Shown here: positions 33,766-42,618 of the stretch, in pieces
Numbering within the stretch: the first letter of the stretch is position 1
How the letters are laid out: each line of letters starts with the position of its first letter
DNA from: Flavobacterium sp. NG2
GTDB lineage: Bacteria > Bacteroidota > Bacteroidia > Flavobacteriales > Flavobacteriaceae
Assembly (NCBI RefSeq): GCF_034119845.1
Contig: NZ_CP139420.1
Span: 970,001-1,034,000, forward strand
DNA: 64,000 nt
Direction: 5' to 3'
Program-made: the position numbers and the translations under genes
Notes under the pieces: model-generated
Seen by the model: the letters and a program-made list of their open reading frames with translations, nothing else
The model's database searches: none
What the model was told of the DNA's origin: nothing

Positions 33766-35283
33766 TTATTGTTTTAATGCTTCGCCAATCGAATACCTTA
33801 AAATGTTTTCTTCTGAGAATTTTTCTTTCGGCAATTCGCCAAAGATGGTTCCCTTATGCATCACTAGAATTCGGTCTGCAATTCCCATAATTTCAGGCAT
33901 ATCTGAAGAAATAACAACAACACCAACTCCTTTTTTAGCTACTTCGTTTATAAGGTTGTAAATCTCTACTTTAGCACCTACATCCACACCTCTTGTTGGT
34001 TCGTCAATAATAATCAGTTTGCTATCAATACTTAGCCATTTTGCTAAAGCTACTTTTTGCTGATTTCCTCCAGATAAATTTTTGACATCCACTTCACAAC
34101 TTGGTGTTTTAATATTCAGTTTCCCGATTAAACCAAGAACGTTATCAAATTCTTTTTGATTATTTATAAAACCTAGTTTGCTTGAAATAGGGCTAAAACT
34201 GGTTATACTTATATTTTTTCTAATAGAAAGAGGTAAAAACACACCTTCTTCTTTTCTGTCTTCAGACACAAATCCTATTTCGTGTTTCACAGCATCAACA
34301 GGTGTGTTTGTTGTGATTTCTTTTCCGTTTAGAATTAATGTCCCCGATTTCTTTTTATCGGCACCAAAAATAAGTTTTGCCATTTCGGTTCTTCCGCTTC
34401 CTCCTAAACCTGCAATTCCAAGTACTTCACCAGGACGAACAGAGAAAGAGACATCTTTTACAAAACCATCACTTCCGTAAAGGTTTTTAACTTCAAATAC
34501 AGGATTGACACTCGTATTTGGCTCACGTGTAGGATATAAATCCTCTAAATCTCGCCCAATCATCAACTTAATAACATTGTCTTTATCAATGTCTTTGGTA
34601 GCCATACTTCCTGTGTCTACACCATCTTTAAGTACCGTAATGGTATCTGCTATTTTGAATATTTCATCCAAATGGTGTGAAATGTACACGATAGACATTC
34701 CTTCTTTTTTAAGTCTTAGAAGGTTGTCAAACAATTTCTGAGCATCATTTGGATCAAATACTGTAGTAGGCTCATCCAAAATCAATACTTTGGTATCTTC
34801 TGACAGTGCTTTGGCTATTTCGACTACTTGTTTTTGAACAATACTTAAATTTCTAACCATTGCCGAAGCATCAATTTCAAAACCTAAGGAATCAATTAAA
34901 TCTTGAGCATCTTTTGTGATTTGTTTCCAGTTCATCCAAAATTTACTAGCTCCTAATTTGTGTAAATAAATATTTTCAGCAACTGATAAGTCATTTACTA
35001 AGGACAATTCTTGATACACCACACTAATTCCTAACATTTGGCCATAGTGTGTGTTTTTTGGATTAATTTCTTCTCCATTTAGCAAGACTGTACCACTATC
35101 CTTTTGGTGTACACCACTTAGGATTTTAACTAATGTAGATTTTCCTGCACCATTCTCGCCGAGTAAAGCATGGATTTCTCCATGCTTTATTTTTAAATTA
35201 ACCCCTTCAAGTACTGAAACAACACCAAAACTCTTGGTTATTCCTGTCATTTCAACTCGGTATTCACTTTTCATATTTTCCAT
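33766..35283 (-). CDS. Sugar/polyol ABC transporter ATPase with two ATP-binding domains (RbsA type)
   Basis: At 505 aa this is a tandem ABC ATPase as in RbsA/XylG. The first domain has Walker A GENGAGKSTLVKIL (about residues 42-55), Walker B KVLILDEPTTVFDP and a degenerate signature (LSIVQKQ). The second domain has a degenerate Walker A (GLGGSGRTEM) but an intact signature (LSGGNQQKVALAKWL) and IIIDEPTRGVDVG. This asymmetry is normal in the family. It lies between the binding-protein and permease genes. Confidence 0.92.
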   Translation of the reverse strand: MENMKSEYRVEMTGITKSFGVVSVLEGVNLKIKHGEIHALLGENGAGKSTLVKILSGVHQKDSGTVLLNGEEINPKNTHYGQMLGISVVYQELSLVNDLSVAENIYLHKLGASKFWMNWKQITKDAQDLIDSLGFEIDASAMVRNLSIVQKQVVEIAKALSEDTKVLILDEPTTVFDPNDAQKLFDNLLRLKKEGMSIVYISHHLDEIFKIADTITVLKDGVDTGSMATKDIDKDNVIKLMIGRDLEDLYPTREPNTSVNPVFEVKNLYGSDGFVKDVSFSVRPGEVLGIAGLGGSGRTEMAKLIFGADKKKSGTLILNGKEITTNTPVDAVKHEIGFVSEDRKEEGVFLPLSIRKNISITSFSPISSKLGFINNQKEFDNVLGLIGKLNIKTPSCEVDVKNLSGGNQQKVALAKWLSIDSKLIIIDEPTRGVDVGAKVEIYNLINEVAKKGVGVVVISSDMPEIMGIADRILVMHKGTIFGELPKEKFSEENILRYSIGEALKQ

Positions 35284-35303
35284 ACTAGTTTAGTTTTGTA
35301 CTA

Positions 35304-36353
35304 TTAAAACAATGCTTTAGGATTGTAATACTGAGCAGCGTTTTCTTTTGTAATTAATAAAGGAGCGGTATATGATGTTTTTGGGAAATCTCTTTTACCA
35401 TTGATGTATTGAATTGCACATTCAACCGAATTTTTTCCAATTTGAACTGGACTATTCATTGCTGTACAACCGTAAAAATTAGTATCCATTATATATTTAA
35501 TCGCTTCTTTTTGACCATCAGCACCTGCTACAATCAAAATGTCATTTGTTTTTCCTGCTTGAGCGATTGCTTTAATAGCACCCAATACACAAACATCAGA
35601 TTCTGTCAATACCACATTAATATCTGGATGCGCTACCAATACATCTTCCATCGCTTTCAATCCGCCTGCATAGGTCCAATCAGTATACATTTGTGTTTTT
35701 ACATTAAGGTCGATATATCCTAAAGATCTTAATTGCTCTTCAGCAATACCTTGTAAAAGTCCTTGCTTACGAGTTCTTCCTACTGGATTTCCTGCATTAC
35801 CACTTAATAAGGCAATTTTCATTTTCTTAGCTCCAAATTTCTTTGCTACCCACTCTCCAGCTAATTCTCCATTAGCCAAGTTGTTGGACTGAATTGTTGT
35901 TACATATTCAGCAGAAGGATCAATAGAACTGTCAATAATAAATACCGGGATTCCAGCTTTTGCAGCCAATTTTGTTACTCCAACTAATGCATCAGGATCT
36001 TTTGGATTTAATAATAAGGCATCAACCCCTTTTGTAATTAAATCTTCAACAGCTGCAATTTGCTTGTTGATATCTCCTTGGCCATCTGCAGACAAAAATG
36101 TCATTCCGTTAGCTTCGGTAGTTTCTTTAATACTTGTCAAAAGCGCTTGGTAGTAAGGTGCATCTAATGAAGGAGTACAATATCCAATTTTCATTCCTTT
36201 TAAGTCCTTCTCACTTTCAAATTTTCCTCCAGTGTTTTCGGTAACTTCAGTTTCCTCTTTTGTATTTTTATCTTTATCAATACAGCTAGTTGCGCTTGTA
36301 ATAATTGCCAACATCAATAATGGCTTAACCAATTTTTTCAGTAATGTTTTCAT
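35304..36353 (-). CDS. Substrate-binding lipoprotein of sugar/polyol ABC transporter (RbsB type)
   Basis: The 349-aa protein has a lipoprotein signal with lipobox SATSC (cysteine near residue 24) followed by an acidic linker, then a periplasmic-binding-protein type I fold (MKIGYCTPSLDAPYYQALL, GDINKQIAAVEDLITKGVDA, VVLTESDVCVLGAIKA). It delivers the substrate to the permease. From the operon, a polyol such as mannitol is the likely ligand. Confidence 0.88.
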   Translation of the reverse strand: MKTLLKKLVKPLLMLAIITSATSCIDKDKNTKEETEVTENTGGKFESEKDLKGMKIGYCTPSLDAPYYQALLTSIKETTEANGMTFLSADGQGDINKQIAAVEDLITKGVDALLLNPKDPDALVGVTKLAAKAGIPVFIIDSSIDPSAEYVTTIQSNNLANGELAGEWVAKKFGAKKMKIALLSGNAGNPVGRTRKQGLLQGIAEEQLRSLGYIDLNVKTQMYTDWTYAGGLKAMEDVLVAHPDINVVLTESDVCVLGAIKAIAQAGKTNDILIVAGADGQKEAIKYIMDTNFYGCTAMNSPVQIGKNSVECAIQYINGKRDFPKTSYTAPLLITKENAAQYYNPKALF

Positions 36354-36388
36354 ATTTTTTAGTTTTGATTGTTAATGTATTTTTGATT

Positions 36389-37270
36389 TTATAATAATTT
36401 TAAGTCAACTTGAAGAACTGTTTTTTGTTTTTCTGGATTCCACATCGCTGTTACGTCCACTGGTAAAACATAGTTTCCTAATTTTACATTTTTAGAAAGG
36501 ACTGCTCCAACATTAATGAAGTTACCCTTACCTTCTGTATAAAATGTTTTATCTGTTACAAATGACCATGCTCCTCCGGCAAAAAGGGAAAGACAGCTTT
36601 GGTTCTTCTTCCATACTTTACTTTTAACTTCTAAGTAATGAGTGTAAGAGTCTTTAAATGAACCATCTGATTGTACTTCATAATCTCCTGAACCACCTGC
36701 AAGAATCGTTGCTAAATATAAAGAGGTGCTTTTTGAAACTTGGTAACCAAAGTTTAAATCTACGAAATTATATCCTTGTGTTTTGTCGTAACTCCAATAA
36801 TGTAATACATCACCACGCTCTTCAACACCAGTATAGTTATTGTGTGTTACTGCTTCTATGAAAAATTTGTCTGTAAAATGATAAGCTGTATAGATGGAGA
36901 ATTCTTTGTAATGTGCACCTACTTGGTCCCCTGCTTTATTGGTAACATCAGAAGCTGATCCAGCACCACCCCATAAACCAAAGGTGAATTTTTTATCTCT
37001 ACTGTTGAATTCTAAATTAGTGGCTACCATTGGACCAGGTGTTACAACAAATCCATGCCATAAGTGCATGTTTTTTAAACGCAATCCAAATGAAAATGCC
37101 TCATAATTTTCATCAACTGCCTTTGTTTTTTTGAACACCTCATTTTTGTTTTTTTGTGCCTGAATTCCATTTACACTAAAAAGCAATGCGAAAGTAAGTA
37201 GTTGTACAATAGTTTTTTGCCTCTGTTTAATCCCTGTTAAAACTGCTGAGGTTTTGGTTAAATGTTTCAT
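36389..37270 (-). CDS. Outer-membrane barrel-like protein of the polyol operon
   Basis: The 293-aa protein has a signal peptide near residues 18-39 (IVQLLTFALLFSVNGIQAQ) and a beta-strand-rich sequence with regularly alternating hydrophobic residues, ending in L-K-L-L, typical of outer-membrane barrels. As first gene of the operon, 35 bases upstream of the binding protein, it could be the outer-membrane channel for the same substrate. I do not recognise the family. Confidence 0.65.
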   Translation of the reverse strand: MKHLTKTSAVLTGIKQRQKTIVQLLTFALLFSVNGIQAQKNKNEVFKKTKAVDENYEAFSFGLRLKNMHLWHGFVVTPGPMVATNLEFNSRDKKFTFGLWGGAGSASDVTNKAGDQVGAHYKEFSIYTAYHFTDKFFIEAVTHNNYTGVEERGDVLHYWSYDKTQGYNFVDLNFGYQVSKSTSLYLATILAGGSGDYEVQSDGSFKDSYTHYLEVKSKVWKKNQSCLSLFAGGAWSFVTDKTFYTEGKGNFINVGAVLSKNVKLGNYVLPVDVTAMWNPEKQKTVLQVDLKLL

Positions 37271-37300
37271 AATTAATAAATCTTAGTTGTTTGTTAGTTC

Positions 37301-37337
37301 GTTTTAATAAAACGTATTTTGTACGCTTTATTAAAAC
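37301..37337. promoter_or_regulatory. Operator-like inverted repeat at the polyol operon promoter
   Basis: The arms GTTTTAATAAAACGTA (37301-37316) and TACGCTTTATTAAAAC (37322-37337) match at 15 of 16 positions. It spans the expected transcription start, just downstream of the -7 box. Related half-sites (ACGTTTAAT, ACGTTTAATAAG) recur at about 37387 and 37467. Confidence 0.6.
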
Positions 37338-37344
37338 AAAGATA
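37337..37344 (-). promoter_or_regulatory. -7 box of the polyol operon promoter
   Basis: Reads TATCTTTG on the minus strand, a full match to TAnnTTTG, abutting the inverted repeat. The -33 element is not obvious, which would suit an activated promoter. Confidence 0.55.
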
Positions 37345-37906
37345 GAACTATTTTTGACATAAATAAAAATAATAAGTCTAAAAAAAACGTTTAATGCAAA
37401 ATTAAAATTCTTTTTTTGCTATTATCCCATATATTTCAAGGCTTTTAGGAGAATAACTAATTACGTAAAAAATACGTTTAATAAGTGTAAAAGGAGAAAA
37501 AACTGATACTGAAGTTTAAAACCACATCCAAAAAAACGGTATTTAGGCCTAAAAAATCAGATGCGAACGCTGCTATTTGCACAAAAAAATCCCAAAAACC
37601 ATCATTTTTGGCTTTTGGGATATCTAAATTTAACTTTTACTAAAAAAAACAATTCTTAGCCGTTGGGTGTATTTCATAAAAACAAAAATCAGACACCTAT
37701 AATCATAGAAAAAGTGCGATAGTGCACAATTGTTTCGATAATTCGAGCTTTTGTCTGGGGTCACATAGCTATATTTTGCTAAGTTGAAGTCTAACATCTT
37801 ATTCCAAACGATAAAAAAAGATGTTTCTAAGTGTTTAAAAATAATTATAGCAATAGGTTAAACCTTATCGATAGATTGGTTGGCTGTAGATCTTATTTTA
37901 TAGGTA
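37345..37906. other. Intergenic region upstream of polyol operon and downstream of umuD
   Basis: No gene. It contains two single half-sites similar to the operator, and a hairpin ATCCCAAAA (37589-37597) / TTTTGGGAT (37613-37621) without a T run. The rest is AT-rich with no recognisable signal. Confidence 0.5.
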
Positions 37907-38347
37907 TTACATTTTTTTAATCACATAGGTCACAATGCCCCAAATGATTAATTGATTGTCTTCGTTTATTTTAATGGGGGTATAATTAGTGTTCTCAGGC
38001 ATGAGGAACAAGCAGTCTTTCTCCAGTTTGATGCGCTTTACGGTAAACTCACCATCTATAAAGCAAACGGCAATTTTGTTATTTTGAGGTTCCAAGCTTC
38101 TGTCTACCACTAACACATCTTTATCGTGTATTCCAGCATCAATCATCGAGTTGCCTTTGACTTTGATATAAAAAGTAGCCAGCGGATTTTCGCTTAACTC
38201 TTTATTAAGGTCAATGTTGTTTTCCATAAAATCGGCTGCAGGCGAAGGAAAACCAGCCGAAACGCCATCTGGAATAAAGGGGATGCGCAAATCACTTTCG
38301 TAATCTGGTTTATAGAATAGGAGTTTATTTTCTTTTTTAGCCGACAT
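37907..38347 (-). CDS. umuD: UmuD-like S24 peptidase (Pol V subunit)
   Basis: The 146-aa protein is a LexA/UmuD-type self-cleaving peptidase: cleavage site A31-G32 (VSAGFPSPA), nucleophile S67 (KGNSMIDAG), and general-base K104 (FTVKRI). RecA-filament-induced cleavage would give the active subunit of an error-prone polymerase. Its start overlaps the end of umuC by 11 bases, so it is translated second. Confidence 0.9.
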   Translation of the reverse strand: MSAKKENKLLFYKPDYESDLRIPFIPDGVSAGFPSPAADFMENNIDLNKELSENPLATFYIKVKGNSMIDAGIHDKDVLVVDRSLEPQNNKIAVCFIDGEFTVKRIKLEKDCLFLMPENTNYTPIKINEDNQLIIWGIVTYVIKKM

Positions 38348-39611
38348 TGATTTCTAGAATATCTTTATAATTAGTAGTGTATTTGGGTGATAAATGATTT
38401 TGATTCATGTCCCAGGTCAATTTTAAATTTTGGGAAGCCAACTTGATTTTGGTAGCTCCCAGCTTATGATTGATTCGGTCCATAACCTGCATCAAAGCGA
38501 GATGCTTAGGATTCTCGTCTTCAAAAAGTTGGAATTGCTTTTTGTTTTCATCCGTAAGTCCCTTGACGATAACACCCGCTTTTTTGAATTTCAAATGCTC
38601 ATTTCCTTTGTGTAATTGTTTTAATAAACGAACAGCTTCATTGGCAATAGTCAAACTAGAATGTGTTCCAAAGGGCAGATTGACTGCTGCATTAAAATAA
38701 TATTTATTGGTTTCTACGCGGTGTTTGTCAATCACTAACATCACAATAATGGTATGGCAACAAGATTTTTGTTTGCGTAATTTTTCGGCACAAACGACGG
38801 CAAAGGTGGTTATTCTTTCGCGAAGCAAATCAAAATCAGCGATTTGTTTGGGAAAGCTACGGGTCACGGATATGCTTTTTTTCTGTTCCACAATGGGTTC
38901 CAAATCCAATACCGAATTCCCCTCCAGTTCATATTTCAATCGCATACCTATCACGCCCATTTCTTTTTTAATCCAAGCCTCGTGTTGGGGCTGAATAAAA
39001 TCATAAGCGGTATGGATATTTCGTAATTTGACTTTTTTGATGGTTTGGTAACCAATGCCCCAAACGTCTTCAATTTTGGTCCATTTCAAGGCTTTGATGC
39101 GTTTTTCATCCGAATCGATTATATGCACCCCTGAAGTGCGGTCTTGAAATTTCTTTGCAATTTTATTCGCCACTTTGGCCAATGCTTTAGTATTGGCAAA
39201 ACCGATGCATACAGGAAGGCCTACCCATTTGTGAATACGCTGTTTCATCTGAATGCCGTAGTTATGAAAGTCCGCTACAGCAAGACCGTCAAAATTCAGG
39301 AAAGCTTCGTCGATACTGTAAATCTCAAGATTAGGGGTGAACTGTCCTAAAATTGCCATTACCCGATTGCTTAAGTCTCCATAAAGTGCGTAATTGGACG
39401 AAAAAACCTGAATCTTTTTATCGCGTATGAGGTCTTTGATTTGGAAGGCTGGCGCACCCATAGGAACTCCTGCTTCTTTGGCTTCGTTACTGCGCGCTAT
39501 GACACAGCCGTCATTATTAGACAGAATAACCACTGGTTTTCCATTCAATTCAGGACGAAAAACCCGCTCACAAGAGGCGTAAAAGTTGTTACAATCGACT
39601 AGTGCATACAT
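38337..39611 (-). CDS. umuC: Y-family DNA polymerase (UmuC)
   Basis: The 424-aa protein is the catalytic subunit of a translesion polymerase: MYALVDCNNFYASCERVF, the palm acidic residues in SIDEAFLNF, and the GIGYQTIKKVKL helix-hairpin-helix. It is coupled with the UmuD-like gene. The order umuC then umuD is the reverse of the E. coli operon. An SOS box could not be confidently identified upstream. Confidence 0.92.
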   Translation of the reverse strand: MYALVDCNNFYASCERVFRPELNGKPVVILSNNDGCVIARSNEAKEAGVPMGAPAFQIKDLIRDKKIQVFSSNYALYGDLSNRVMAILGQFTPNLEIYSIDEAFLNFDGLAVADFHNYGIQMKQRIHKWVGLPVCIGFANTKALAKVANKIAKKFQDRTSGVHIIDSDEKRIKALKWTKIEDVWGIGYQTIKKVKLRNIHTAYDFIQPQHEAWIKKEMGVIGMRLKYELEGNSVLDLEPIVEQKKSISVTRSFPKQIADFDLLRERITTFAVVCAEKLRKQKSCCHTIIVMLVIDKHRVETNKYYFNAAVNLPFGTHSSLTIANEAVRLLKQLHKGNEHLKFKKAGVIVKGLTDENKKQFQLFEDENPKHLALMQVMDRINHKLGATKIKLASQNLKLTWDMNQNHLSPKYTTNYKDILEINVG

Positions 39612-39722
39612 AATACAAAATTAGGCAATCGAACGGTAGAATACCTCCGAACGCATCTAAATTTATCAACCACTAAATCCTAAATTAATCCTAAACAGCA
39701 TTATTTTTACCATAAATCGCTT

Positions 39723-39741
39723 TACATTTGTATATACAAAT
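39723..39741. promoter_or_regulatory. -7 box and 16-bp palindrome before the DsbA-like gene
   Basis: TACATTTG (39723-39730, TAnnTTTG type) overlaps the perfect palindrome ATTTGTATATACAAAT (39726-39741). A repressor bound here would block the promoter. The gene starts 12 bases later. Confidence 0.5.
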
Positions 39742-39752
39742 ATTTAACAGCA

Positions 39753-40469
39753 ATGGAAAACAAATTAAAAATTCAAATATGGTCGGATATTATGTGTCCG
39801 TATTGTTATATAGGAAAAAGAAGGATTGAGGGTGCTTTAGCACAATTTGGTCATCAAGAGGCGGTCGATATCGAGTGGAAAAGTTTTCAATTAGACGCCA
39901 ACTTTGTAGCATCAGCAGATGATAACATTTACGACCATCTTGCCGAAAAATACCGTAAAGACCGCGAATGGGCTAAGGAAATGGTCGATAATATGACTCA
40001 AAACGCTAAAAATTCGGGATTGGATTTCAATTTTGACAAAGCGATTTTGGCGAACTCGTACAACGCACACCGCTTATTGCATTTGGCCAAAAAACACGGT
40101 TTAGGAGACGCCTTAAAAGAATTATTATTCAAAGCGTATTTAACTGACGGAAAGAATGTGGATGATTTGGCAACCTTAAGCGCCTTAGGACAAGAAGTAG
40201 GCATGAACAAAGAACTAGTAGAAGGTGTTTTGAACTCTGATGCTTATGGAGATGCCGTTAAACAAGATATGATGATGGCACAGCAGATAGGGATTCAGGG
40301 TGTACCATTTTTTGTGTTTGATGATAAATATGCGGTTTCAGGAGCACAACATGTGGAGACCTTTGTAAAGACTTTAGAAAAGGTTTGGGAAGAAGGTGAT
40401 TTTGGGCCTAAATTGACTTTATTGAATACTGAGGAAGGTGATAGCTGTGGAATTGATGGTTGTAATTAA
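39753..40469 (+). CDS. DsbA-family thiol oxidoreductase (FrnE-like)
   Basis: A 238-aa cytoplasmic protein (no signal peptide) of the DsbA/FrnE type. The active site CPYC lies at residues 16-19 (SDIMCPYCYIGKRR), the cis-proline loop is GVPFFVFDDKYAVSG, and the end has a second cysteine pair (SCGIDGC). The FrnE group acts in cytoplasmic disulfide or polyketide chemistry. Confidence 0.88.
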   Translation: MENKLKIQIWSDIMCPYCYIGKRRIEGALAQFGHQEAVDIEWKSFQLDANFVASADDNIYDHLAEKYRKDREWAKEMVDNMTQNAKNSGLDFNFDKAILANSYNAHRLLHLAKKHGLGDALKELLFKAYLTDGKNVDDLATLSALGQEVGMNKELVEGVLNSDAYGDAVKQDMMMAQQIGIQGVPFFVFDDKYAVSGAQHVETFVKTLEKVWEEGDFGPKLTLLNTEEGDSCGIDGCN

Positions 40470-40677
40470 TTATTATTCCACAGATTTCAAGAAACTGGAC
40501 GGACTTTAACAAACAGTTTAAACTATTATCCACGAAAATATGCCAAATCTGCGTGCTCAATTTTTCACGCAGATTTTTGCAGATTTAGCAGATTTTTTAG
40601 AATATAAAGTACCGCTTAAAAGAGTTAAATAGAATTAAACGGATATACGCCGAAGATAAAAATTACCCTGTACGTTT
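40470..40677. other. Intergenic region with degraded repeats
   Basis: No gene. Contains CACAGATTT and GCAGATTTAGCAGATTTTTT-like stretches shared with other spacers. Confidence 0.45.
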
Positions 40678-40820
40678 CGCCCCAGGTAGTAGCGGCAGCC
40701 CCGAAGGAATGCGGTTATTTTTTACGGGAAGTACAGAGCGACCGCAGGAAGCTCCTGTACTGACCTAGTAAAAAAAAACCGGATGACAGAGGGCTATAGC
40801 GGATAACTGGAATAGGCGCA
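40678..40820 (-). repeat. Dispersed intergenic repeat, copy 2 (inverted)
   Basis: The reverse strand matches the repeat at 20806-20945 in order: GCCTATTCCAGTTATCC, CTATAGCCCTC, GGAGCTTCC, GGTCGCTCT, GTAAAAAATA, CGGGGCTG, CTGGGGCG. Confidence 0.7.
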
Positions 40821-40822
40821 TA

Positions 40823-40855
40823 AAAAAAGAGAGTTTCTTCCGAGCTCTCTTTTTT
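40823..40855. terminator. Terminator of pth
   Basis: AAAAAAGAGAG and CTCTCTTTTTT form an 11-bp stem. T runs follow on both strands. It lies 6 bases beyond the pth stop codon. Confidence 0.7.
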
Positions 40856-40860
40856 GTTTA

Positions 40861-41427
40861 TTATTTTCCGTTGAAGGCGTTCATCGTATTTTCGAGACCA
40901 GCTGTACCGAAAGATTTGATGACTTCGGCAGCGAGTTCAAGACGTTCTGGAAGTTTGCTGGTTTCCTCCTCGTCCCATTCTCCAAGTACATAATCCACTT
41001 GTTGTCCTTTTTTGAATTGGTCGCTGATACCAAAACGAAAACGGGCGTATTGGTTAGTATTCAATACCAAATTGATATTCTTTAATCCGTTGTGACCACC
41101 GTCGCTGCCTTTGGGTTTGATGCGAACGGTACCGAAAGAAAGATTCAAATCATCGGTAATCACAAAAAGGTTCTCGAGTGGGATATTCTCTTTGTCTAGC
41201 CAATATTTCACGGCTTTTCCGCTGAGATTCATATAGGTGTTGGGTTTCAAAAGTAAAAAAGTTCTGCCTTTGAATTTGTATTCGGCCAAGGCGCCTAGTT
41301 TTACAGTTTCAAACGAAAGGGATTCTTTTCTAGCAAAAAAATCTAGTGCTTTAAAACCTATATTGTGGCGGGTGTTAACATATTCAACGCCTATATTACC
41401 TAGTCCTACTATTAAATATTTTTTCAT
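40861..41427 (-). CDS. pth: Peptidyl-tRNA hydrolase
   Basis: Pth recycles tRNA from drop-off peptidyl-tRNA. The protein begins MKKYLIVGLGNIGVEYVNTRHNIG, with the asparagine and catalytic histidine of the TRHN motif, and continues with FLLKPNTYMNLSGKAV and GSDGGHNGLKNI. The frame is open for another 96 bases upstream with other ATGs, including 41487. I chose 41427 because it gives 188 aa, near the usual length, and because a -7 box reading TACTTTTG lies at 41492-41499, which would place the other ATGs at or before the transcription start. A longer N-terminus is possible if another promoter is used. Confidence 0.92.
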   Translation of the reverse strand: MKKYLIVGLGNIGVEYVNTRHNIGFKALDFFARKESLSFETVKLGALAEYKFKGRTFLLLKPNTYMNLSGKAVKYWLDKENIPLENLFVITDDLNLSFGTVRIKPKGSDGGHNGLKNINLVLNTNQYARFRFGISDQFKKGQQVDYVLGEWDEEETSKLPERLELAAEVIKSFGTAGLENTMNAFNGK

Positions 41428-41491
41428 GCTATCGGTTGGGTCTTCGATTTTTGTTGGTGAAAACAGTTGCTGTATCCATTGTATCATGGTG

Positions 41492-41499
41492 CAAAAGTA
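41492..41499 (-). promoter_or_regulatory. Probable -7 box for pth
   Basis: Reads TACTTTTG on the minus strand, with TTG about 21 bases upstream (41521-41523). It lies at the edge of a tandem-repeat array. Confidence 0.45.
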
Positions 41500-41524
41500 A
41501 GGATTAACCACAAAGGACACCAAC

Positions 41525-42505
41525 TTTTTTTTAAGCCATATAAGCTAGACGTAAAACTTAAACACGAAGCGCACTAAGGAATCACAAAGGACACAAAGAT
41601 TTTTTAAACCATATAAGACTTATAAGCTGGACGAAAACTTAAACGCAAAGCGCACAAAGGATTCACAAAGGACACAAAGATTTTTTAAAATTACTCTGAT
41701 TTATCAAATCTGTGTTCCTGTTTTTTTAAACCATTATAAGGCATATAAGCTGGATGCAAAACTTAAACACGAAGCGCACTAAGGATTCACAAAGGACACA
41801 AAGATTTTTTAAATTTCTCTGATTTATTAAATCTGTGTTCCTGTTTTTTTAAACCATATAAGAGATTGAAGAGCATTTAAGCTGGATGTAAAACTTAAAC
41901 ACAAAGCGCACTAAGGATTCACAAAGGACACAAAGATTTTTTAAATTTCTCTGATTTATTAAATCTGTGTTCCTGTTTTTTTAAACCATATAAGAGATTG
42001 AAGAGCATTTAAGCTGGATGTAAAACTTAAACACAAAGCGCACTAAGGATTCACAAAGGACACAAAGATTTTTTAAATTTCTCTGATTTCTTGAATCTGT
42101 GTTCCTGTTTTTTTAAACCATATAAGAGATTGAAGAGCATATAAGCTGGGCGCAAAACTTAAACACAAAGCGCACTAAGATTCACAAAGGACACAAAGAT
42201 TTTTTAAATTTCTCTGATTTATCAAATCTGTGTTCCTGTTTTTTTAAACCATATAAGAGATTGAAGAGCATATAAGCTGGGCGCAAAACTTAAACACAAA
42301 GCGCACTAAGATTCACAAAGGACACAAAGATTTTTTAAATTTCTCTGATTTCTTGAATCTGTGTTCCTGTTTTTTTAAACCATATAAGAGATTGAAGAGC
42401 ATATAAGCTGGGCGTAAAACTTAAACACAAAGCGCACTAAGGATTCACAAAGGACACAAAGATTTTTTAAATTTCTCTGATTTCTTGAATCAATGTTCCA
42501 AAATT
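41525..42505. repeat. Tandem array of about 130-bp units
   Basis: Eight copies of a block with CACAAAGCGCACTAAGGATT, CACAAAGGACACAAAGATTT, then CTCTGATTTATTAAATCTG and TGTTCCTGTTTTTTTAAACC follow each other between pth and the DUF4861 gene. The first two are shorter; later units are 127-135 bp and nearly identical. Similar single pieces appear at 50.4 and 62.2 kb. Confidence 0.9.
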
Positions 42506-42618
42506 CCTAGGGCTTATAAAAAATAAAAAACCACAAACTAAACTGATTTTTCAAACTCGTAATAATTTGTGGTAATCAGTGTAATTTGTGGTAAAAAAAA
42601 TCGTTTTTCAAAAGAGTA

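Noticed and set aside
39609..39623. Promoter of umuC at a TAATTTTG box on the minus strand (39616-39623)
   Set aside because: It would start transcription at or within the start codon, and no -33 partner is visible. Too weak to list.
41525..42505. CRISPR array
   Set aside because: Units of about 130 bp are contiguous and nearly identical with no variable spacers.
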